From DATKKM01 sp035542855 (lineage in GTDB: Bacteria; Chloroflexota; Dehalococcoidia; SM23-28-2; RBG-16-64-32), in the NCBI GenBank assembly GCA_035542855.1, contig DATKKM010000040.1, forward strand, positions 1 through 26,375: a stretch of 26,375 bases of DNA. Direction: 5' to 3'. Below, one piece after another: positions 1 to 7,892 of this stretch. The position numbers and the translations under genes are program-made. The notes under the pieces were generated by a model, which made no database searches, was not told where the DNA came from, and worked only from the letters and a program-made list of their open reading frames with translations. Every line of letters begins with the position of its first letter. The first letter of the stretch is position 1.

Positions 1-1247
1 ACGAGGTTGGTCAGCACCTGGTCGATCTCCACATAGTCGAAGTGGAGCGGAGGCAGGTCCGGCTCCACTTCCAGCGTGATGGGGTGCGCCCCCGCCAGGA
101 AGCGCAGCCGCCCGGCCACCTCTTCCGCCAGTGCTCCCAGATCATACCAGCCCATCTCCGGGCGCAGGCTGCCGGCCTCGATCCTGGACAGGTCCAGCAG
201 GTTGCCGACAATGCGGTTCAGCCGCTGCGCCTCTTGCTCGATGGCACTGAGGAAGTCCTTGCGTTCCTGTTCCGTCCACTGTACGTCACTCTGAAGGAGG
301 CTTCCGGCCGAGGCTATGATCGAGGCGAGCGGCGTGCGCAGGTCGTGCGAGACGGCGTTCATCAGCGCGGCGCGCAGCTCATCCGTCCGCCGCAGGACCT
401 CCGCTTCGTTCGCCTCCCGTTGCAGTTGCAGGCGTTCCAGGGTCAGGCCCAGCTGGTTGGCGACGACGTGCAGCAGCCGGTCCTGTTCGCGCGCGAAAGG
501 CTGCGCGCCGCGCTTCGCCACGAGCGCGACGGCGCCCACTTCGACGGAGTGCAGGACTATCGGCACCCGGCGCACGCGGTCGCTGCGAAGCCCCAGGCGC
601 GTCGGCGGCATGACCTTGATCCAGCGGCCGGTCGTGCCGCGGGTGGCGCCCGTCGGTGAGACGCCGCTACCCAGCAGCATGCCCGGCAGGTGAAGCGCGT
701 CGCGGGCCAGCGCCACGCTCTCCGGCTCGCCCGTATCGGCCTGGGCGCGCAGTACGCCTTCGCGCCCGAAGCTGATCGTCACCGCGGCCAGGTCCAGCTC
801 CGTGCGCAGGCGCTCAGCCACCGCCGTCAGCGCTCGCTGCAGATCCGGCTCGGCCATCAGGCGCACCATGTCGTAGAGCACCACGGCCTCGCGCTCCCTG
901 CGCTCTGCCTCGCGCGCCCGGTCCCGCAGGGCTGCCGCCAGGCGCCCTGTCACGATGCCTGTCGCCAGCAGCAGGCCCAGCCCCACCCACTCCTCGCTGT
1001 CAGAGACCGTAAACCTGTAGCGCGGGTCGACGAAGAAGAAATCGAAGCTGAGGAAGGCGGCGATGGAGGCGGCGATCGCCGGCCAGGTGCCATACAGCAC
1101 CGCCGTGGCCAGCACCGCGAGCAGGTACAGCATCGAGATGTTGCTGACGCTCACGCTCGTGCGCACGAGGGCCACGACGCCGGTGATGGCGAATGTCAGG
1201 ATGATGGCGACCGCGTAACCGCGGAGCACCCAAATGCGCTCTCTCAT
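1..1247 (-). CDS. DUF4118/GAF sensor histidine kinase, KdpD-like C-terminal half (3' end cut by window)
   Basis: Membrane sensor kinase of a two-component system. Reading from ATG at 1247, 415 codons stay open to the window edge. The N-terminus (about residues 8-95) has four hydrophobic segments of DUF4118 type, including FLSFDFFFVDP. A GAF-like region follows (about 115-270). The dimerisation/phosphoacceptor motif is NAVSHDLRTPLASI with His301, and the HATPase N-box begins at DQVLTNLV, where the window ends. The protein lacks the N-terminal KdpD and Usp domains of full KdpD, so it resembles a stand-alone KdpD-type sensor. It is divergent from a potassium channel gene across 92 bp, which hints at potassium or turgor sensing, but the ligand cannot be read from sequence. 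A response regulator may lie just outside to the left (not visible). Confidence 0.88.
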   Translation of the reverse strand, partial: MRERIWVLRGYAVAIILTFAITGVVALVRTSVSVSNISMLYLLAVLATAVLYGTWPAIAASIAAFLSFDFFFVDPRYRFTVSDSEEWVGLGLLLATGIVTGRLAAALRDRAREAERREREAVVLYDMVRLMAEPDLQRALTAVAERLRTELDLAAVTISFGREGVLRAQADTGEPESVALARDALHLPGMLLGSGVSPTGATRGTTGRWIKVMPPTRLGLRSDRVRRVPIVLHSVEVGAVALVAKRGAQPFAREQDRLLHVVANQLGLTLERLQLQREANEAEVLRRTDELRAALMNAVSHDLRTPLASIIASAGSLLQSDVQWTEQERKDFLSAIEQEAQRLNRIVGNLLDLSRIEAGSLRPEMGWYDLGALAEEVAGRLRFLAGAHPITLEVEPDLPPLHFDYVEIDQVLTNL

Positions 1248-1339
1248 GGTCTAAGTGTACCGCTGGAAGCCGCTTACACACCCGCCAGCGGCTGCCGTGG
1301 ACGTTTGCCGGATTCCTGCGCGCAAGTCAGAATTGGCGC

Positions 1340-2407
1340 ATGCTGGACGCTCTGGCCGCTGCGGCCGGGATCGTGCTCATCCTTGTCGCGCTGCTAGATG
1401 CGTTCGAAACAATAGTCCTGCCCCGGCGGGTGACCCGGCCGTATCGCCTGGCCAGGGTCTTCCTCCGCTCCACCTGGCGGATGTGGGCCGGGGGTGTGCG
1501 TGCAGTCCCCGTGGCCTCCCGGGAAACATACCTCAGCTTCTACGGGCCGCTCTCTCTGCTTCTTCTGATCACGCTTTGGGGCGCGCTGATGGTGCTGGGA
1601 TTCGGTCTCGTGCTGTGGGGGCTGGGATCGGCCGTGACTTCGTCCGGCCACGAAGCACGCTTCGGCTCCGACATTTACATGAGCGGCACGACGTTCTTCA
1701 CGCTGGGCCTGGGCGATGTCAGGCCGGATTCCACGCTTTCGCGCCTGATCGTCGTGATCGAAGCGGGCTCTGGCTTCGGGTTCTTCGCGCTGGTGATCAC
1801 GTACCTGCCGGTGCTCTACCAGGCGTTCTCTCGCCGCGAGGTCAACGTCTCGCTCCTTGACGCCAGGGCCGGCTCCCCGCCGAGCGCCGGGGAGTTCTTC
1901 CGCCGCCTGAATGATGGCGGGCAGCTGGACCGTATGCCGGACTTCCTGCGGGAGTGGGAGAGATGGGCCGCCGAGCTGCTGGAGATACATCTCTCTTACC
2001 CGGTGCTGGCACTCTACCGCTCTCAGCACGAACGCCAGTCATGGCTCGCTTCCCTGACGTTCATTCTGGACGTGTCTTCACTCGTTCTCGCGGGGGCACT
2101 CGAATCAGCCAAGCGCCCGGCCCGGCTGACGTTTGCGATGGCCCGTCACGCCGCGGTCGATCTGAGCCAGGGGCTGGGCGCGGGCCCCGTGTACCGCGAG
2201 GACCGGCTGCCGCCCGCGGAGTTTGCCCGGCTGATCGCCGCGGCAGACCCCATGCTGGCCAACGTGCGCCGGGATGAGTTGGATGTGCTGCGCTCCAAGT
2301 ACGAGCCGAACGTTGTTTCGCTCTCACGAATGCTGCTCATGCCGCTGCCGTCCTGGCTACCGGCGGAGGGCAAGGACGCCTGGCAGTCGTCGCCGTGGGG
2401 CGGGTGA
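1340..2407 (+). CDS. Potassium channel family protein (Ion_trans_2-like) with GLG filter
   Basis: Predicted inner-membrane cation channel of 355 residues. TM segments are at about 1-20, 70-96 and 132-160, with a pore helix and filter between the last two (about 113-126). The filter reads TLGLGD (121-126), where classical potassium channels have TVGYGD. The early motif AFETIVLPRR is one I associate with this subfamily. The C-terminal ~190 residues are soluble and contain no recognisable RCK/TrkA_N nucleotide-binding motif. The start is the ATG at 1340; the ribosome binding site is weak. A short GACGCC/GGCGTC hairpin at 2405-2419 overlaps the stop without a T-run. Its divergent neighbour is a KdpD-like sensor, so a role in potassium homeostasis is plausible. 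The fold is well supported; ion selectivity is inferred. Confidence 0.8.
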   Translation: MLDALAAAAGIVLILVALLDAFETIVLPRRVTRPYRLARVFLRSTWRMWAGGVRAVPVASRETYLSFYGPLSLLLLITLWGALMVLGFGLVLWGLGSAVTSSGHEARFGSDIYMSGTTFFTLGLGDVRPDSTLSRLIVVIEAGSGFGFFALVITYLPVLYQAFSRREVNVSLLDARAGSPPSAGEFFRRLNDGGQLDRMPDFLREWERWAAELLEIHLSYPVLALYRSQHERQSWLASLTFILDVSSLVLAGALESAKRPARLTFAMARHAAVDLSQGLGAGPVYREDRLPPAEFARLIAAADPMLANVRRDELDVLRSKYEPNVVSLSRMLLMPLPSWLPAEGKDAWQSSPWGG

Positions 2408-2446
2408 CGCCGCCGGCGTCCGCCAGCAGGCGCGATAACCCGTCTA

Positions 2447-2475
2447 TTGTCAGGTTACAGAGCGGCGCGTACTCT
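2447..2475 (+). promoter_or_regulatory. Candidate sigma-70-type promoter for the moxR operon
   Basis: TTGTCA (2447-2452) is separated by 17 bp from TACTCT (2470-2475), about 70 bp before the moxR start. The -35 matches the consensus at 5 of 6 positions, but the -10 only at 3 of 6. It lies in the 139-bp gap after the channel gene, the only sizeable gap before three tightly packed genes. Confidence 0.35.
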
Positions 2476-2546
2476 GGACGATGGGCACGGAACCAAAACC
2501 CACTACTTGACGTTTATTAGGAAGATTTCTCTCGGAGGCGCCTGCC

Positions 2547-3497
2547 GTGGACCCCAAGGACACCGCCCAGAAGATCGTCGAAAACGTCGAATCCGTCATC
2601 ATCGGCAAGCGCGAGCAAGTCCAGCTCGCCGTGATGACGTTGATGTGCGGGGGGCACCTGCTGATCGAGGACGTGCCCGGCGTCGGCAAGACGATGCTCG
2701 CCCGCAGCCTGGCCCGCTCCAGCGGCTGCACGTTCAACCGCATCCAGTTCACCCCTGACCTCCTGCCCAGCGACGTGACCGGTGTCTCCGTCTACAACCA
2801 GAGCACGGCCGGCTTCGAGTTCCGCCCGGGCCCCGTGCTTTCCCAGATCGTCCTCGCCGACGAGATCAATCGCGCGACACCGAAGGCCCAGTCCGCGCTG
2901 CTGGAGGCGATGGAGGAGCACCAGGTCACCGTCGATGGGTTCACCCACCGCCTGCCGGACCCGTTCATGGTGATGGCGACTCAGAACCCCATCGAGTACG
3001 AGGGCACTTTCCCGCTGCCGGAGGCGCAGCTCGACCGCTTCTTGATCCGCCTGGAGCTGGGCTACCCCTCGCAAGACAATGAGCGGTCCATGATGGAGCG
3101 CCAGCTGCACGGCCACCCCGTCGGCGAGCTGGGCCAGGTCTGCCAGTCGCAGGACATACTCGGCCTGCAGGCCGCCGTGCGCGAGGTCTACGTCGATGTG
3201 CTCGTCCAGGAGTACATCGTGAAGCTTGTCGATTCGACGCGCATCCACACCAGCGTGTACCTGGGCGCATCGCCGCGCGGATCGCTTTCGTTGCAGCGGT
3301 TGTCGCAGGCCAGGGCGCTCCTGGAGGGCCGCGACTACGTGCTGCCGGACGACGTCAAGACGCTTGTCTACCCCGCCCTGGCGCACCGCATCATCCTGAA
3401 CGCGCAGGCCCGCGTGAAGGGCGTGACCACACAGCAGGTGGTGGAGGACGTCGTCAGCCGCATCCCCGTGCCGGGAGTCCGCCCGAAGGAAAGATAG
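2547..3497 (+). CDS. MoxR-family AAA+ ATPase
   Basis: Cytoplasmic AAA+ ATPase of 316 residues, a normal length for MoxR/RavA-type chaperones. Walker A is GVGKT (45-49) in the context EDVPGVGKTML. Walker B is LADEINRA (Asp105/Glu106). The family block ATQNPIEYEGTFPLPEAQLD follows. GTG at 2547 is chosen as start because GGAGG (2534-2538) lies 8 nt upstream. It is followed after 4 nt by a DUF58 gene and then a membrane transglutaminase-like gene, the standard MoxR-DUF58-TgpA arrangement. In such sets MoxR is thought to act as a chaperone in maturation of partner proteins; the client here is unknown. Confidence 0.93.
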   Translation: MDPKDTAQKIVENVESVIIGKREQVQLAVMTLMCGGHLLIEDVPGVGKTMLARSLARSSGCTFNRIQFTPDLLPSDVTGVSVYNQSTAGFEFRPGPVLSQIVLADEINRATPKAQSALLEAMEEHQVTVDGFTHRLPDPFMVMATQNPIEYEGTFPLPEAQLDRFLIRLELGYPSQDNERSMMERQLHGHPVGELGQVCQSQDILGLQAAVREVYVDVLVQEYIVKLVDSTRIHTSVYLGASPRGSLSLQRLSQARALLEGRDYVLPDDVKTLVYPALAHRIILNAQARVKGVTTQQVVEDVVSRIPVPGVRPKER

Positions 3498-3501
3498 CGC
3501 G

Positions 3502-4803
3502 GTGGTTAAGCGCGTCCTCCTTCTGCCATTCCGCGGCGTCGCCGCGCTGATCGACCTCTTTGTCCGCAACTACAACCTGGCCTGCGTCGTCTCGGCGCTG
3601 ATCGCGGCCATCGTCCTCGCCGGCGTCACCGGTCACTGGATCTTCTACCGTGGGGCCTACGTGATCGGCGGGCTGATCCCGCTCTGCTACTTCTGGGCCC
3701 GCATCACCTCCCGCGGTCTGGACGTTGAAGTGGAGCGCACCACGGACCGCCTGCAGGTGGGCCAGCGCACGGACTCTCTCCTCCGTCTGAAGAGCCGGAG
3801 CGCGCTCACCAAGCTCTGGCTGGAGGTGACCGACGAGACGACGATGCCCGGCGCGCAGCCCAAGACCGTGATCACCCTCCCCGCCCGCGGCAGCCGCAAC
3901 TGGAGCACTTCGATGTACTGCAGCCGGCGCGGCGTCTACTCCGCCGGCCCGGTCAGGATCACCACCGGCGACCCCTTCGGCCTGTTCCGCATGACCCGCC
4001 GCTACGGCGAACGGCAGCGCCTGGTGGTGCTGCCGCAGCCGGAGGAGCTGCCGTACTTCTGGGTGCCGGCCGCGCAGCTGCCCGGCGAAGGCGTCGTCCA
4101 CCAGCGCACCCACTACGTCACCCCCAACGCCTCCGGCATCCGCGAGTACTACCCCGGCGATAGCTACAACCGCATCCACTGGAAGAGCACTGCCCGCCTG
4201 GGCCGGCCCATGGTCAAGACATTCGAGATGGACCCGACCAGCAACATCTGGATCGTGCTCGATCTCGACAAAGGCGTACAGGCCGGTGAGGGCGACGAGA
4301 GCACGGAAGAGTACGGGGTGCGCATCGCCGCCTCGGTCGCGTACCACTTCCTGCAGTCCAACCGCATGCTTGGCCTGATGATGGACGGCGCCGAGAAGGT
4401 GATCATGGACCCGCAGCGGGGCTCGCAGCAGTACGGCCGCATGCTGGAGGCGCTGGCCGTGGCGCGGGCCGGTGGCCACACGTCGCTGTCCCGCCTCCTC
4501 CAGCGGGAAGGACGGCGGATGGGCCGCCACACCACCTGCGTGATCATCACTTCGTCCACAGACCCGGAGTGGGTGACCTCGCTCGGCCTGCTGTTGCAGC
4601 AGGGCTGCCGCGCGGCCGTCGTCCTGCTCGACCCATCGACGTTCGGCGATGAGAACGCCGGGCCGCCGCCGCTGGAGGCCCTGGCTACCGCCGGCGTCAT
4701 CACCTACGTGGTGCGCGGCCAGTCTGACATCTCGTTGATGCTGGGCCCGGCCGGCGTTGTCACCGGCGAGATGCCGGAGCGGCAGCTGGCGGGGGTGCGC
4801 TAG
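3502..4803 (+). CDS. DUF58 domain-containing membrane protein
   Basis: Protein of 433 residues with two hydrophobic N-terminal segments (about 24-45 and 47-66), then a beta-rich region and a DUF58/vWA-like part. The hallmark motif is REYYPGDSYNRIHWKSTAR, beginning at about residue 214. GTG at 3502 is 4 nt after the moxR stop, and its own stop (TAG 4801-4803) overlaps the next GTG by one base, so the three genes are probably translated together. DUF58 proteins regularly accompany MoxR ATPases; their biochemical role is not firmly established. Residues 226-340 contain IWIVLDLDKGVQ, a candidate degenerate metal-binding (MIDAS-like) strand of the vWA fold. Confidence 0.9.
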   Translation: MVKRVLLLPFRGVAALIDLFVRNYNLACVVSALIAAIVLAGVTGHWIFYRGAYVIGGLIPLCYFWARITSRGLDVEVERTTDRLQVGQRTDSLLRLKSRSALTKLWLEVTDETTMPGAQPKTVITLPARGSRNWSTSMYCSRRGVYSAGPVRITTGDPFGLFRMTRRYGERQRLVVLPQPEELPYFWVPAAQLPGEGVVHQRTHYVTPNASGIREYYPGDSYNRIHWKSTARLGRPMVKTFEMDPTSNIWIVLDLDKGVQAGEGDESTEEYGVRIAASVAYHFLQSNRMLGLMMDGAEKVIMDPQRGSQQYGRMLEALAVARAGGHTSLSRLLQREGRRMGRHTTCVIITSSTDPEWVTSLGLLLQQGCRAAVVLLDPSTFGDENAGPPPLEALATAGVITYVVRGQSDISLMLGPAGVVTGEMPERQLAGVR

Positions 4804-7322
4804 TGGCCGAGTTGCAGCTAACCCGGCCGGCCGCCGCCGCGCCCGCCACGACGCTGGAGGCGGCCTGGCAGAAGGTCTCGTCCGTCCTCTTCGACTGGGA
4901 GTTCATCGTCACGCTGCTGCTGGCCCTGGGCGCGGCCACCGCCGTGTCCGTGCCGCTGGAGGACGGTGGCTGGCGCAAGGACATGCCGCCGCTGACCAGC
5001 GTCACCGTCTTCGCCGTCATCGGCGGCCTGCTGCTGGCGCGCTCCCGCATGAGCGCGATCGTCGCCTGGCCGCTGGGCATCCTGACCGGCGCCGCCGTCG
5101 TCGGCTGGCAGACGCTCTCGATGGCCGGCCCCGGTACCCTCAGCGACCGCCTCACCAACGTCTACGACCGCTTCGGCGCCTGGTTCGATGTCGTCAACTC
5201 GAACCAGGTCACCAACGATCCGCTGCCCTTCAACGTGCTGATCATCAGCCTCACCTGGCTCGGCGTGCTGCTCTTCGCCTGGAGCCTGTACCGCTGGCAC
5301 AACGCCTGGATCGGCCTCATCCCGGGCGGCGCCGCGCTCTTCCTGGACCTGACGCTGGTCGGCGATAACCTGACCGGGGCCATCGTCCTCTACATGCTGT
5401 TCGGCTTCCTGCTGGTCATGCAGACCAACCTGCTGGCCAGCATCCGCCAGTGGCGCCGCGCCGGCGCCGACTTCCCGCCGATGATCAACCTCACGTTCAT
5501 CCATTTCAGCCTCTGGGCGCTGGTGCTGCTGTTGGTTGGCGCCTGGGTGATCCCGGCCGGCCTGAAGACGCCCGGCCCCGTGGAATCGCTCGCGGAGAGC
5601 GGGCTGGAGTTCGCCTCGCGCTACGTGCGCCTGGCCGGGCCGCTGCAATCGAACAAGGTCATCCCGATCCACAGCTACTCCGGCACGCTCCCCTTCCAGG
5701 GCTCGATCAGGCTCGGCAGCCGGGAGCTGATGGAGGTCACCGTCTCCGATCCGCACATCGCCGGCTCCCTGCTCCTGCGCGGGACGACGTACGACGAGTA
5801 CCAGGGCGGTGGCTGGCAGATGAATGACCGCGTGTCCGTGGAGCCACCCGCCGATCAGACGTCGGCCATCGAAGGCAAGCTCCGGCAGCAGCCGCTCCTC
5901 GGCACCCTGGTGCCCCTCACCATCGAGATGCGCGCCAAGACCGTCGCCGGCACGGTCGTCTACGTCGCGGGCGACCCTGTTGCCACGAGCCGCGACATCA
6001 AGGTGCAGGTGCCGGCGTCCAGCATCGACGAGCGGCACCCTTACCTTCCGGATGACGGGCGCATCATGAGTGATGCGGAGGTGCTGGAGCAAACGTCCAA
6101 CGGGAACGACGTCGCTATTGGCGTCATCCGTGATGACAGCGACCGTGTCACCGCTGTCCAGTACGTGAACCTGGACGACCTGGGGCTGCTGTCCGACGCC
6201 TCCGCGCTCGATCCCGGCGGCCGCATCAAGCGCTACGAGTCCTACTCCGTGACCGGCTTCATCCCGGCGACGACGCCAGACGGTCTGCGCGACGCCACTA
6301 CCGTCGGCTACCCCCGGTGGGTGACCGACGAATACCTGCAGCTTCCGGACACACCGGCGATCGACAAGATCCAGGCCAAGGCGCTGGAAGCGCTCAGCGC
6401 CTACGCAACTGATCACCCCTACCCGACCAACGCCTACGACAAGGCCGCCGCGGTCCAGCAGTTCCTGCGCAAGAACTACACCTACGACGCCAACGTGCCG
6501 GACGCACCCCCCGGCGCCGACAACGTGGAGTACTTCCTGGACAACACCCTGCGCGGCTACTTCGATTACCACGCCTCGGCGATGGCGGTGATGCTGCGCA
6601 CCCTGGGCGTGCCGACGCGCCTGGCCGTCGGTTTCGCCATCGATGACACGGACCGCAACAGCAGCGGGTCGTACGTCGTCCGCGACAAGAACTCGTACGC
6701 CTGGCCGGAAGTGTACTTTCCGGGCTACGGCTGGGTGCCCTTCAACCCGACGCCTGACCGCAGCGCCGACCTGACGCCGCGCACTGACGCCTCTGTCACG
6801 ACAGGCGAAGACCACGACATCACGAAGGACGTCCCCGCCGCGGTCAACGGCGGCCCCCAGGCCCCGGCGCAAGGCCTTCTGGACCCGGAGCCGCAGACGG
6901 GCACGGCGACCGGTGTCGCCGGCAGCTCCCAGCAGCCTCTCAAGTGGTACGTTTCGGCAGCTGTGACGGCGTTCATCGCGGCGCTCATCGGCGCCGTGGT
7001 GCTGGGCTGGAACCGGTCAGTCTCTGGCCTGCCCTATCCGCAGCAGGTCTGGGAGAAGACGGTCCGTCTGGCCGGATGGGGCGGGCTGCGCCCCGCGCCG
7101 GGCCAGACCGCGCACGACTACGCCCGCCGCCTGGGCAAGCGCTACCGCGACGTCCAGGCAGACATGACGGTGCTGGCAGATGGCTACACGAAGTCCCGCT
7201 TCGGCCACAAAGAGCTGTCCCCGGACGAACTCGACGCCATCAAGGACGCCTGGCCAGAGGTCCGCGCCAACCTTGTCGGCGGGATCACCAGCCGCTTCTT
7301 CCGCCGCCGCAAGAACGGCTAG
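4803..7322 (+). CDS. TgpA-like transglutaminase-core membrane protein with DUF4129 tail; catalytic triad apparently lost
   Basis: Large membrane protein of 839 residues. The N-terminus has about six or seven TM helices (residues ~30-260), followed by a long extracytoplasmic region and a transglutaminase-like core at about 540-655. One more TM lies at about 716-738, then a cytoplasmic DUF4129-type tail (GQTAHDYARRLGKRYRDVQ). This is the architecture of TgpA/DUF3488 proteins. By eye alignment, the usual triad is replaced: Cys by Phe587 in RGYFDYHASAM, His by Tyr632 in NSYAWPEVYFPG, Asp by Asn648 in GWVPFNPTP. The surrounding core motifs are intact, so the fold is probably kept while peptidase or transglutaminase activity is not. 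The GTG at 4803 overlaps the DUF58 stop. It is convergent with the cupredoxin gene 20 bp away. Confidence 0.9.
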   Translation: MAELQLTRPAAAAPATTLEAAWQKVSSVLFDWEFIVTLLLALGAATAVSVPLEDGGWRKDMPPLTSVTVFAVIGGLLLARSRMSAIVAWPLGILTGAAVVGWQTLSMAGPGTLSDRLTNVYDRFGAWFDVVNSNQVTNDPLPFNVLIISLTWLGVLLFAWSLYRWHNAWIGLIPGGAALFLDLTLVGDNLTGAIVLYMLFGFLLVMQTNLLASIRQWRRAGADFPPMINLTFIHFSLWALVLLLVGAWVIPAGLKTPGPVESLAESGLEFASRYVRLAGPLQSNKVIPIHSYSGTLPFQGSIRLGSRELMEVTVSDPHIAGSLLLRGTTYDEYQGGGWQMNDRVSVEPPADQTSAIEGKLRQQPLLGTLVPLTIEMRAKTVAGTVVYVAGDPVATSRDIKVQVPASSIDERHPYLPDDGRIMSDAEVLEQTSNGNDVAIGVIRDDSDRVTAVQYVNLDDLGLLSDASALDPGGRIKRYESYSVTGFIPATTPDGLRDATTVGYPRWVTDEYLQLPDTPAIDKIQAKALEALSAYATDHPYPTNAYDKAAAVQQFLRKNYTYDANVPDAPPGADNVEYFLDNTLRGYFDYHASAMAVMLRTLGVPTRLAVGFAIDDTDRNSSGSYVVRDKNSYAWPEVYFPGYGWVPFNPTPDRSADLTPRTDASVTTGEDHDITKDVPAAVNGGPQAPAQGLLDPEPQTGTATGVAGSSQQPLKWYVSAAVTAFIAALIGAVVLGWNRSVSGLPYPQQVWEKTVRLAGWGGLRPAPGQTAHDYARRLGKRYRDVQADMTVLADGYTKSRFGHKELSPDELDAIKDAWPEVRANLVGGITSRFFRRRKNG

Positions 7323-7342
7323 CGCGGCGATCGGCCGGCGCG

Positions 7343-7813
7343 TTAGTTGTGCACGTCTATCCGGCCGTGCATGTCCGGGTGCGTGTCGCACCGGAAGTAG
7401 TAGCTTCCAGCCTCCAGGTCCAGGTCGAGGCTTCGGACGTCTGGGCCGCGGCTGGTGTCTGTTGCTGCAACGCTGGCGCCCGAAGAGTCGGTTCCCTTGA
7501 ACAGGTGGAAATTGCACTCAAGGCCCGGCTCATTGTTGGCGAACTGGATAGACCACAGGCCCGCCCCAACTTGAATGCTGCTCTTGTCGAATGCGTTGTC
7601 GCCGGCCGTGCTGATCTTGAGCAGGCCGGCGCCGGGCGGAATGGTCGGTGTCGCCTGGCCGGGGTCCGCCTGCCCTGTTGACGTGGCGGGCGGCGAGGCC
7701 GAGTCGCTCGGTTGGCTATCAGCAGAGGAACAGCCGGCAATCAAAAGCATGCCCAGGACGGAGACGCCCAGGACGAGGGCCCCCGCCAACAGCTTTCGAT
7801 TGAACATCGGCAT
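7343..7813 (-). CDS. Cupredoxin-like (plastocyanin/azurin family) lipoprotein
   Basis: Exported lipoprotein of 156 residues. The signal peptide ends in the lipobox LIAGC, with lipidated Cys28. A low-complexity Ser/Pro/Thr linker (29-60) precedes a ~95-residue cupredoxin domain. The C-terminal copper loop FRCDTHPDMHG supplies Cys142, His145 and Met148. The position that normally holds the first His ligand (in ...HNF...) reads ECNFHLFKG, with Cys100 instead; His103 is two residues past the following Asn. ATG at 7813 is preceded by an AGAGAAGCGAG purine stretch. It is the last gene of the minus-strand CopC block, separated from the CopC-SOD gene by a 12-bp perfect hairpin. Likely role: extracytoplasmic copper binding or electron transfer. 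Copper binding is inferred. Confidence 0.85.
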   Translation of the reverse strand: MPMFNRKLLAGALVLGVSVLGMLLIAGCSSADSQPSDSASPPATSTGQADPGQATPTIPPGAGLLKISTAGDNAFDKSSIQVGAGLWSIQFANNEPGLECNFHLFKGTDSSGASVAATDTSRGPDVRSLDLDLEAGSYYFRCDTHPDMHGRIDVHN

Positions 7814-7839
7814 CTCGCTTCTCTCTGGCTAGTTACAAT

Positions 7840-7871
7840 GGGGCGGACCCGCATGCGCTCGGGTCCGCCCC
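7840..7871 (-). terminator. Perfect 12-bp hairpin between the CopC-SOD and cupredoxin genes
   Basis: GGGGCGGACCCG (7840-7851) pairs perfectly with 7860-7871 around an 8-nt loop. On the minus strand it follows the CopC-SOD stop by 21 nt, and only ATTGTAAC follows, not a strong T-run. It may be an intercistronic attenuator or mRNA-stabilising hairpin rather than a full terminator. Confidence 0.55.
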
Positions 7872-7892
7872 GTGGAAGTTGAGGGCTGGTCG

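Noticed and set aside
2517..4530. Long minus-strand open frames opposite moxR and the DUF58 gene
   Set aside because: Composition is that of shadow frames, and the plus-strand frames carry unmistakable MoxR and DUF58 motifs.
4818..6872. 684-codon open frame antisense to the transglutaminase-like gene
   Set aside because: Low-complexity Arg/Gly/Val/Asp-rich product typical of antisense frames in GC-rich genes; the plus-strand gene has clear domains.
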